From contig DRQI01000186.1 in assembly GCA_011330545.1 (NCBI GenBank), positions 1 to 5,772 on the forward strand: a stretch of DNA of 5,772 bases, given 5' to 3'. The notes beneath the pieces were generated by a model. The model was not told where the DNA came from. It saw only the letters and a list, made by a program, of their open reading frames with translations, and ran no database searches. This document shows positions 1 through 5,530 of the stretch, in pieces (the first letter of the stretch is position 1; each line of letters starts with the position of its first letter). Made by a program: the position numbers and the translations under genes. This DNA comes from Flavobacteriia bacterium. GTDB lineage: Bacteria; Bacteroidota; Bacteroidia; Flavobacteriales; Flavobacteriaceae.

Positions 1-464
1 ACTTCATCATACGGAAAACTTAGGTTATCTAACCAATTGTCAGAAAAATAAGCCCAAGCAATTGCCTTGCCTGTAAGCGCTTCAAAATCGGTAATACGCT
101 TTTCTGTAACGTTACTTTCTTCGCCTCCAAAATCAGGAAAAGCACCGTGGTATACACCGTTGGCAGGAATGTCTAATTTTGAATTGGTAAAGGTAAGTTC
201 ACTGATAAAATAAGAAGGGGAAATATTGTTTTTATAGGCTTCAATACTTTCAGGAGATGAATCTAACCGCAGTTTGGCATCGTCAAAATTTTCGTGCCAC
301 CAAGCAATTCCTTTAATGTTTGGGTATTGATTGTTTTGTATGGCTGTCAAGGCTTTCGAAATCCAAATTGCCTTTTTGTTTTGTGGTAGTATTTGTTCGT
401 TTTGCTGAGAGGCACAAGAAGAAAAAATAACGATACTAAAAAAAGGATAAATGAGGCGTTTCAT
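1..464 (-). CDS. Lipoprotein with GH26-like glycoside hydrolase segments (3' end missing)
   Basis: This is the N-terminal 154 codons of an exported lipoprotein; the frame is still open at the left edge. Residues 1-17 form a lipoprotein signal (MKR, a hydrophobic stretch, then FSSC with the lipidated Cys at 17), so the protein should be membrane-anchored. Residues about 30-78 (AIWISKAL, then YPNIKGIAWWHENF, then LRLDSSPESIEAY) resemble the C-terminal end of a GH26 mannanase-type barrel. Residues about 103-144 (VYHGAFPDFGG, ITDFEALTGKAIAWAYFSDNW) resemble the first strand and helix of such a barrel. Family membership is inferred from remembered motifs; the catalytic glutamates would lie beyond the edge. 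A C-terminal-like segment placed before an N-terminal-like one is odd. The ATG at 464 is chosen because the signal peptide follows directly. No Shine-Dalgarno is visible, and the best upstream -7-like box (GATTTTTG, minus strand, 509-516) is imperfect. It lies 106 bp downstream of rarA on the same strand and could be read through from it. Confidence 0.72.
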   Translation of the reverse strand, partial: MKRLIYPFFSIVIFSSCASQQNEQILPQNKKAIWISKALTAIQNNQYPNIKGIAWWHENFDDAKLRLDSSPESIEAYKNNISPSYFISELTFTNSKLDIPANGVYHGAFPDFGGEESNVTEKRITDFEALTGKAIAWAYFSDNWLDNLSFPYDE

Positions 465-570
465 CTGTTTATATTTTATTTATTTTTAATTGTCGGATGG
501 AATTTCGCCAAAAATCATTTTGGTGGGTATCAGCTTAATTGTTATGGCTCATTTCATAAAAATGTAACGG

Positions 571-1845
571 CTAATAATCGTATTTATTTTTCCAGCGCTT
601 TCTTAAAAATTCACGAAAACTATTTTCTCTGGCATTGTTGCCCGGAGTGTATAATTGCGTATTGGCAACACTGTCAGGCAAGAATTCTAAGTCGATAAAA
701 TTATCCTCATAATTATGGGCATATTGGTAATTTTTGCCATAATTCAAATCTTTCATCAGTTTGGTGGGGGCATTTCGTAAATGTAGTGGCACCGATACAT
801 CTCCGGTATCTTTAACCAATTTCAGGGCCTTGTCAATGGCTAAATACGAAGCATTACTTTTAGGCGAATTTGCCAGATAAATAGCGCATTGGCTTAAAAT
901 AATTCGCGATTCAGGGTTGCCGATAATTGATACCGACTGAAATGTTGAAGTAGCTAAAATTAAAGCGGTAGGGTTGGCATTGCCAATATCTTCAGAGGCT
1001 AAAATAACCATTCGGCGGGCAATAAATTTTATATCTTCACCACCTTCTAACATTCTTGCTAGCCAATATACAGCTGCATTAGGGTCACTACCACGAATAG
1101 ATTTTATAAATGCAGAAATAATATCATAGTGTTGTTCACCCGTTTTATCATACCGTACCGTATTCTGTTGTACTTTTTTCAATACTTTATCATTGGTAAT
1201 ATGTACGGGGCTGTCTTCAGAATTTACAATTAACTCAAAAATATTTAAGAGTTTGCGGGCATCGCCACCCGATAGTTGTAACAATGCATCAGTTTCTTTA
1301 AGGTTGATTTTCTTTTTAGAAACAATTTCATCCTCATTAATGGCTCGTTGTAACAACGCTATCAAATCATCTTTGTCAAAAGAATTCAAAATATAGACTT
1401 GGCAACGGGAGAGTAGGGCGGGAATCACTTCAAAACTAGGGTTTTCTGTAGTAGCACCAATTAAAGTAACCCATCCTTTTTCAACAGCTCCCAATAAAGA
1501 ATCTTGTTGCGATTTGCTAAATCGGTGGATTTCATCGATAAATAAAATGGGATTTTTGGTTGTAAACAAGCCTCCACTTTGTTTGGCTTTTTCGATAATT
1601 TCCCTAATATCTTTGACTCCTGAGTTGATAGCACTCAATGTGTAAAAAGGCCTGCCCGATTCATGGGCAATAATATTTGCCAAGGTTGTTTTGCCAATTC
1701 CCGGAGGGCCCCAAAAAATGAGTGAAGGAATGACACCGCGTTTGATATGCTGAGTTAACGCACCGGTTTTTCCTACCAGATGTTGCTGGCTGATATAATC
1801 ATCAAGCGTTTTGGGGCGTATTCTTTCAGCTAATGGGGCATTCAT
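571..1845 (-). CDS. rarA: Replication-associated recombination protein A (RarA/MgsA), AAA+ ATPase
   Basis: RarA is a homologue of yeast Mgs1 and human WRNIP1. It is a cytoplasmic, DNA-end-stimulated AAA+ ATPase that acts at stalled replication forks and interacts with SSB. The 424-residue product is of normal family length. Visible motifs are Walker A GPPGIGKT (46-53), Walker B LFIDEIH (101-107), sensor 1 GATTENPSF (130-138), arginine finger LLSR (144-147) and sensor 2 GGDARKLLN (193-201). The C-terminal MgsA tetramerisation half carries the diagnostic block from [11 protein letters not shown] (251-261) through [14 protein letters not shown] (265-278) to [10 protein letters not shown] (283-292). 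The N-terminus [18 protein letters not shown] is canonical, which fixes the ATG at 1845. There is no Shine-Dalgarno; a perfect TATTTTTG box ends 4 nt before the ATG, so the message may be leaderless. It is divergent from the rhomboid gene and upstream of the lipoprotein gene on the same strand. No key residue is missing. Confidence 0.97.
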   Translation of the reverse strand: MNAPLAERIRPKTLDDYISQQHLVGKTGALTQHIKRGVIPSLIFWGPPGIGKTTLANIIAHESGRPFYTLSAINSGVKDIREIIEKAKQSGGLFTTKNPILFIDEIHRFSKSQQDSLLGAVEKGWVTLIGATTENPSFEVIPALLSRCQVYILNSFDKDDLIALLQRAINEDEIVSKKKINLKETDALLQLSGGDARKLLNIFELIVNSEDSPVHITNDKVLKKVQQNTVRYDKTGEQHYDIISAFIKSIRGSDPNAAVYWLARMLEGGEDIKFIARRMVILASEDIGNANPTALILATSTFQSVSIIGNPESRIILSQCAIYLANSPKSNASYLAIDKALKLVKDTGDVSVPLHLRNAPTKLMKDLNYGKNYQYAHNYEDNFIDLEFLPDSVANTQLYTPGNNARENSFREFLRKRWKNKYDY

Positions 1846-1849
1846 AAGG

Positions 1850-1857
1850 CAAAAATA
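1850..1857 (-). promoter_or_regulatory. Bacteroidota -7 promoter element of rarA
   Basis: The minus strand reads TATTTTTG, an exact match to the TAnnTTTG -7 consensus. Only CCTT separates it from the rarA ATG. Transcription would be expected to start at or within a few bases of the A of the start codon, giving a leaderless or near-leaderless mRNA. No convincing TTG -33 element is seen at the usual spacing, so the call rests on one motif and its position. Confidence 0.55.
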
Positions 1858-1940
1858 GAGAAAACAATGAATATAATTGTTGATTCGTAAGATTGTTTAT
1901 TTCAACATGCACTTTTCAATGATGCAAACCGAAAATTTTA

Positions 1941-2132
1941 AAACTTTCTATCCTTCTATCCTTCTATCCTTCTATCCTTCTATCCTTCTATCCTTCTATC
2001 CTTCTATCCTTCAATCATTGTAACCTTCAATCCTTCAATCATTAAATCCTTCAGTCATTGAATCCTTCAGTCATTGAATCCTTCAATCCTTCAATCATTG
2101 AAACCTTCAATCATTAAATCCCTCAACCATTA
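1941..2132. repeat. Phased 8-bp tandem repeat array (24 units)
   Basis: An octanucleotide array occupies the middle of the divergent spacer. After one near-unit (AAACTTTC, 1941-1948) come eight identical copies of TATCCTTC (1949-2012), then fifteen degenerate units (2013-2132) that keep the exact 8-bp period with no insertion or deletion. The degenerate units fall into a C type (AATCCTTC, TAACCTTC, AAACCTTC, AATCCCTC) and an A type (AATCATTG, AGTCATTG, AATCATTA, AACCATTA) that often alternate. In 2045-2076 a 16-mer, AATCCTTC plus AGTCATTG, occurs twice. The perfect block is pyrimidine-rich on the plus strand (GAAGGATA on the other). The array ends 12 bp before the rhomboid -33 element. The uniform block suggests recent slippage expansion beside an older decayed block. 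There are no spacers, so it is not a CRISPR. Confidence 0.97.
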
Positions 2133-2144
2133 ACACATGACAAT

Positions 2145-2177
2145 TTGTACCTTATTACACAATTGGTTGTATTTTTG
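2145..2177 (+). promoter_or_regulatory. Bacteroidota promoter (-33 TTG / -7 TATTTTTG) of the rhomboid gene
   Basis: TATTTTTG at 2170-2177 matches the TAnnTTTG -7 consensus exactly, and TTG (within TTTG) at 2145-2147 lies 22 nt upstream, close to the usual -33 spacing. Transcription would begin around 2182, giving a leader of about 70 nt to the ATG at 2252. The octamer array ends just upstream, so changes in repeat number would alter the DNA immediately behind this promoter. Confidence 0.6.
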
Positions 2178-2251
2178 TAAGTATCAAACAAAATAGTCAT
2201 CATTTTTTTGCCTTGTCTAAGGTGTGGGAAATTTATGAGAATAGTAAAGTA

Positions 2252-2935
2252 ATGAATACGCTACAAGAAGAACAACAACAATTTCAATTCACACCGGCCA
2301 CATTGGCCATTCCGCTTTATACCGTTTTATTTTTATGGGTGATTTTCTGGTTTGAAATTAATTTTGGTTATAATTTTACCAACTATGGCATTTATCCCAG
2401 AACTTTAAAAGGATTGAGGGGTATATTGTTTTCGCCCTTTATCCATAGCGGCGTAAAACATCTGTTTAACAATTCCATTCCGCTATTTGTGTTACTCATT
2501 TCCCTATTTTATTTTTATAAAAAGATTGCGTTTAAAATACTGATATACGGTACGTTGCTGAGTGGATTTCTAACTTGGATAATTGCCCGAGAAGCCTATC
2601 ATATTGGGGCTAGTGGTATTGTTTATTTATTATTCAGTTTTATTTTATTTAGCGGAATTATTAGAAAATATTACAGGTTAATAGCCGTATCATTGATTGT
2701 AATTTTTTTATACGGCAGTATGATATGGTATATTTTGCCTATTCGAGATGAAATATCTTGGGAAGGGCACCTATCGGGTTTTCTTGTCGGATTATTATTT
2801 GCTTTTACCTATCGAAATTATGGCCCGCAACCGATAGCATATCATTGGGAAGAAGAAGATGAGTATGTTGATTATCAATTTGAAGGCGGCGAAAGTAATC
2901 TCGATGAAATTACCGATGACGAGCCCAATATTTAA
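2252..2935 (+). CDS. Rhomboid family intramembrane serine protease
   Basis: This is an integral inner-membrane protease that cleaves transmembrane segments of substrate proteins; the substrate here is unknown. The product has 227 residues from the ATG at 2252. The motifs are intact: HSGVKHLFNN in TM2 (65-74; conserved His70 and Asn), the nucleophile motif GASG in TM4 (Ser121), and GHLSG in TM6 (His173), giving the Ser-His dyad. About six hydrophobic segments fit the minimal GlpG topology (roughly 18-38, 68-89, 92-112, 117-137, 142-162 and 173-187). The last 30 residues form a strongly acidic tail rich in E and D, probably cytoplasmic. The frame is open upstream and a TTG at 2213 would add 13 residues, but there is no Shine-Dalgarno, and the ATG gives a sensible short N-terminus before TM1. 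It has its own upstream promoter and is followed 80 bp later by the FG-GAP gene on the same strand. Confidence 0.92.
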   Translation: MNTLQEEQQQFQFTPATLAIPLYTVLFLWVIFWFEINFGYNFTNYGIYPRTLKGLRGILFSPFIHSGVKHLFNNSIPLFVLLISLFYFYKKIAFKILIYGTLLSGFLTWIIAREAYHIGASGIVYLLFSFILFSGIIRKYYRLIAVSLIVIFLYGSMIWYILPIRDEISWEGHLSGFLVGLLFAFTYRNYGPQPIAYHWEEEDEYVDYQFEGGESNLDEITDDEPNI

Positions 2936-2952
2936 CATATGCCCATTGAGAT

Positions 2953-2976
2953 TTTAGTTATATTTGTAAAACTAAA
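2953..2976. repeat. Short inverted repeat around the FG-GAP -7 box
   Basis: TTTAGTT (2953-2959) and AACTAAA (2970-2976) are perfect complements with a 10-nt centre that contains most of the TATATTTG box. The same right arm can alternatively pair, over 5 bp, with TTTAG at 2986-2990. This could be an operator dyad. The arms are short and AT-only apart from one G or C, so chance is a real possibility, and it is too weak for a terminator. Confidence 0.25.
2959..2966 (+). promoter_or_regulatory. Probable -7 promoter element of the FG-GAP gene
   Basis: TATATTTG matches TAnnTTTG exactly and lies 49 nt before the ATG at 3016, in the gap after the rhomboid stop. Transcription would start near 2972. 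No TTG is found at normal -33 spacing; the nearest, at 2946-2948, is too close. The box is flanked by a short inverted repeat. It suggests that the FG-GAP gene can be transcribed independently of the rhomboid gene. Confidence 0.5.
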
Positions 2977-3015
2977 TCACCGAGTTTTAGATATTGATTG
3001 ATATAATAGTATGCA

Positions 3016-4746
3016 ATGAAGCGAGTAGTCATTTTATCTTTTAGTGTAATGAGTTTTTTTAACCTGTCTGCTCAAATAGCTTTTACAGATGTAACAGCTA
3101 CGGCCGGTATTGCTTTTAATACCGAAAATGTTGAGTCATTGGCTTGGGGAGATTATGATAATGATGGTGATGAAGACTTGTTTTTATCTACTGACGGATT
3201 GAATAAGTTAATGCGAAACGATGGAAATGACGTTTTTACGGAAGTAGGTATGGCATCAGGATTAACTGATAATTACCATACTACAGGCTGTGTATTTGCA
3301 GACTTTGATAATGATGGAGACCTTGATATTTTTGTAACTTCAGTTAGTGGAACAGATCCGGAGTTACTTTATGAAAACTTGGGGGCTCCCAACTATACTT
3401 TTCAATCAATTCCCGGTAGTACTTCGGGTATTACAGATACTGCTGCAAAAAAGAGAGGGCTTGCAGTTTTTGATTTTAATAGGGATGGGTTGTTAGATAT
3501 TTATGTAGGAGGAACAGGTAATGACTTCGTATATAAGAATTTGGGAAATCTACAGTTTGAAGAAGTTTCTTCTACCATTGGTGTCAATGCTCCTGATATA
3601 GAAGTAGGCGTAGTTACAACAGATATAAACAATGATGGTTGGATAGATATTTTTACAGGAAATAGATCCTTTGAATTAAATAAACTTTTTTTAAACGATG
3701 GAACCGGTAATTATAACAATATTACGGTATCTGCGGGTATCGATGAAGTAGGTTTCGGAATGGGCGTTTTATCCTTCGACTATGATAATGATTTAGACAT
3801 GGATTTATATTGGACAACTTGGCCGAATACCACTGCACCATTTCAGTCTAATGCACTTTATCAAAACCAAGGAAATAACACCTTTCTAAATAAAACTTCT
3901 GATACAAACACATTAGATACAACAGGCTGGGGTATTAGTTGTAATGCCGGAGATATTGATAATGACAGATTTGAAGATTTTTTTGTATCTAACGGTTTTT
4001 CAGCCACTTCAACGCAAAGTGTTCTTTATAAAAATATGAATGGCACCGGTTTTCAAGATATCACTACTTCTATTCTAGGCAATTTAACATACGATGCCAG
4101 AGGTGTTGCTTTTGCCGATTATGATAATGATGGAGACTTAGATATTTGCTTAACAGGCGGCCCGAATGCAGATACGAGATTATGGAGAAATGATTCAAAT
4201 AATTCAAATAATTGGGTGATTCTCAAATTAGAAGGGGTACAAAGTAATAAGAGTGCCATTGGTGCTCGAATTAATTTAACTGCAGGCGGAGTTACAACAG
4301 TAAAAGAAGTTAGTGGTGGTGCTGGCAGAGGGTCTTTTAATAGTTTGCCGGTTGAATTTGGCCTAGGTAATGCCACCACGGTTGAAATTATAAAAATCAG
4401 ATGGCCAAACGGTACTACCGAAACATTTAATAATATCAATAGTAATCAAATAAATATAATTAAAGAAGGCTCATCAACCTTATCTGTTGATGAGAATCTA
4501 TTAGATGACAGCGTTGTAAATATATATCCTAATCCATTTAAAAATACTATTACGATAGATGTAAGTCAATTGGATAATATTAGTACTATCAAGGTTTATA
4601 CTATTTTGGGAGAATTATTGTTTAAAAGCGTTTCTCAACTAAATAAAAAAACAACCATAAATATTGAAAGTAGTTATAAAGGGTTATTGTTTGTAGTTGT
4701 TGAATCTAATAGTAAGACATTTGTACGTAAGTTAATTAAGTATTAA
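3016..4746 (+). CDS. Secreted FG-GAP/VCBS repeat protein with ASPIC/UnbV domain and T9SS C-terminal sorting domain
   Basis: The product (576 residues) is an exported, probably cell-surface or released beta-propeller protein of the CRTAC1-like type. A signal peptide (1 to about 19, ending LSA before Gln20) is followed by seven FG-GAP/VCBS calcium-loop repeats with cores at 46-56, 96-106, 153-163, 203-213, 255-265, 313-323 and 368-378, spaced 50-58 residues apart, typically DYDNDGDLDIF. Repeats 5 (DYDNDLDMD) and 6 (DIDNDRFED) lack the loop Gly. Residues about 412-478 look like an ASPIC/UnbV domain (SAIGARI, SGGAGRGSFNS, IRWPNGTTETF). Residues 501-576 form a type A T9SS sorting domain with the usual YPNPF (504-508), IKVYTILGELL and a C-terminal FVRKLIKY. 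These features predict Sec export, then type IX transport across the outer membrane. The ligand is unknown; this repeat class is often involved in adhesion or polysaccharide binding. The ATG at 3016 directly precedes the signal peptide. Its stop lies 5 bp from the stop of convergent rlmB. Confidence 0.93.
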   Translation: MKRVVILSFSVMSFFNLSAQIAFTDVTATAGIAFNTENVESLAWGDYDNDGDEDLFLSTDGLNKLMRNDGNDVFTEVGMASGLTDNYHTTGCVFADFDNDGDLDIFVTSVSGTDPELLYENLGAPNYTFQSIPGSTSGITDTAAKKRGLAVFDFNRDGLLDIYVGGTGNDFVYKNLGNLQFEEVSSTIGVNAPDIEVGVVTTDINNDGWIDIFTGNRSFELNKLFLNDGTGNYNNITVSAGIDEVGFGMGVLSFDYDNDLDMDLYWTTWPNTTAPFQSNALYQNQGNNTFLNKTSDTNTLDTTGWGISCNAGDIDNDRFEDFFVSNGFSATSTQSVLYKNMNGTGFQDITTSILGNLTYDARGVAFADYDNDGDLDICLTGGPNADTRLWRNDSNNSNNWVILKLEGVQSNKSAIGARINLTAGGVTTVKEVSGGAGRGSFNSLPVEFGLGNATTVEIIKIRWPNGTTETFNNINSNQINIIKEGSSTLSVDENLLDDSVVNIYPNPFKNTITIDVSQLDNISTIKVYTILGELLFKSVSQLNKKTTINIESSYKGLLFVVVESNSKTFVRKLIKY

Positions 4747-4751
4747 TAATA

Positions 4752-5486
4752 TCAAAGGCGTTGCCTAACTACTTCATATAAAGCAATACCACAAGCTACC
4801 GAAACATTTAGAGATTCAATTTCGCCAAGTAGTGGCAACTTTCCTCTTACATCAGCAATTTTTAAAACAGAAGGAGAGATTCCTTTGTGTTCAGATCCCA
4901 TTATAAGAGCTGTCGATTTTTTAAAATCGATATCGTAAATAGTATTTGCTGTTTTTTCGGTAATTGCAACTATCTGTATTCCTTCGGCTTGTAATAGGTA
5001 AATGGCATCTAATAAGTGATTTACTTTACAAATGGGAATCTTAAATGCAGCGCCGGCAGAAGTTTTAATAGCATCGGCGTTTAAAGGCGCGCTTCCTTGA
5101 TTAGGAACGATGATTGCGTCAACACCCGTGCATTCTGCTGTGCGTAAAATAGCTCCGAAATTGCGTACATCTGTAATTTGGTCTAATAAAAGATATAAGG
5201 GATTCTCCTTTTTACCGGTAGCTATCACATCTTCTAAATTATAAAAATCAATGGCCGAAATTTTAGCTACTACGCCTTGATGATTTTTATATTTTGAGAG
5301 CTTGTCTAACTTTTCTACCGGAACATAACTAGAAGAAATATGATGTTTTTTTAGCAAGCGATTCAATTCGGATGATAAATGCCCACTTAACCCTTTTTGA
5401 ATATACACTTTTTCGAGTGTTTTACCTGAGTTTATGGCTTCAATAATGGTTCTAAAACCGAAAATAGTTGAGATATTTTTATACAT
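4752..5486 (-). CDS. rlmB: SpoU/TrmH-family 23S rRNA (guanosine-2'-O)-methyltransferase, RlmB type
   Basis: This is an SAM-dependent ribose 2'-O-methyltransferase of the SPOUT (trefoil-knot) superfamily. RlmB modifies G2251 in the peptidyl-transferase P-loop of 23S rRNA. The 244-residue length is normal. An N-terminal substrate-binding domain (about 5-80: STIFGFRTIIEAI, then KNHQGVVA at 67-74) precedes the catalytic domain. Motif 1 is LDQITDVRNFGAILRTAE (101-118, with Asn109 and catalytic-type Arg115), motif 2 is IMGSEHKGIS (195-204), and motif 3 is LPLLGEIESLNVSVACGIALYE (217-238, split here only by description: Asn227 in SLNVSVA). The NHQGVVA motif and the full-length binding domain favour RlmB over a generic TrmH paralogue, but the exact target base is inferred from the family. 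The ATG at 5486 has no Shine-Dalgarno; a perfect TATCTTTG box ends 4 nt upstream, as at rarA. It is divergent from the gene starting at 5531. Confidence 0.94.
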   Translation of the reverse strand: MYKNISTIFGFRTIIEAINSGKTLEKVYIQKGLSGHLSSELNRLLKKHHISSSYVPVEKLDKLSKYKNHQGVVAKISAIDFYNLEDVIATGKKENPLYLLLDQITDVRNFGAILRTAECTGVDAIIVPNQGSAPLNADAIKTSAGAAFKIPICKVNHLLDAIYLLQAEGIQIVAITEKTANTIYDIDFKKSTALIMGSEHKGISPSVLKIADVRGKLPLLGEIESLNVSVACGIALYEVVRQRL

Positions 5487-5490
5487 TGCA

Positions 5491-5498
5491 CAAAGATA
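5491..5498 (-). promoter_or_regulatory. Bacteroidota -7 promoter element of rlmB
   Basis: The minus strand reads TATCTTTG, an exact TAnnTTTG match, followed by TGCA and then the rlmB ATG. Spacing to the start codon is 4 nt, identical to that at rarA, again implying a leaderless or near-leaderless transcript. No clear TTG -33 element is present; the region about 20 nt upstream is T-rich (TTTAA). Confidence 0.58.
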
Positions 5499-5530
5499 TG
5501 ATTTATGAATTTAATTAAAATACTGTTACG

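Larger units (their letters stand above)
1846..2251. other. Divergent rarA-rhomboid intergenic region
   Basis: This non-coding stretch of about 400 bp separates the divergent starts of rarA and the rhomboid gene. It contains the rarA -7 box at its left end, an octanucleotide tandem array in the middle, and a -33/-7 promoter for the rhomboid gene on the right. The rhomboid leader includes a run of seven T at 2203-2209. I see no RNA gene, no convincing protein-coding frame and no stable terminator hairpin. A divergent layout needs no terminator here. Confidence 0.8.

Noticed and set aside
508..523. Hairpin CCAAAA-TGAT-TTTTGG (minus strand) as a rarA terminator
   Set aside because: The 6-bp stem is AT-rich and has no following T-run in either direction. 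It also overlaps an imperfect -7-like box (GATTTTTG), so neither terminator nor promoter can be supported.
393..698. Plus-strand open frame of about 100 codons
   Set aside because: It runs antisense across the start of the lipoprotein gene and the end of rarA, has no family resemblance, and both underlying minus-strand genes are well supported.
1193..1396. Plus-strand open frame inside rarA
   Set aside because: Wholly antisense to conserved RarA coding sequence, with no recognisable protein features.
1941..2132. CRISPR array or origin iterons
   Set aside because: The units are contiguous 8-mers with no spacers and no cas genes. No DnaA-box-like clusters or replication initiator gene are adjacent, so a simple tandem repeat is the fitting call.
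4119..4439. Minus-strand open frame inside the FG-GAP gene
   Set aside because: Antisense to the last FG-GAP repeat and ASPIC/UnbV domain; the plus-strand frame has clear domain motifs.
2252..4746. Rhomboid plus exported protein as a rhombosortase/GlyGly-CTERM pair
   Set aside because: The exported protein carries a T9SS sorting domain, not a GlyGly-CTERM tail, and the rhomboid looks like a general GlpG-type protease.
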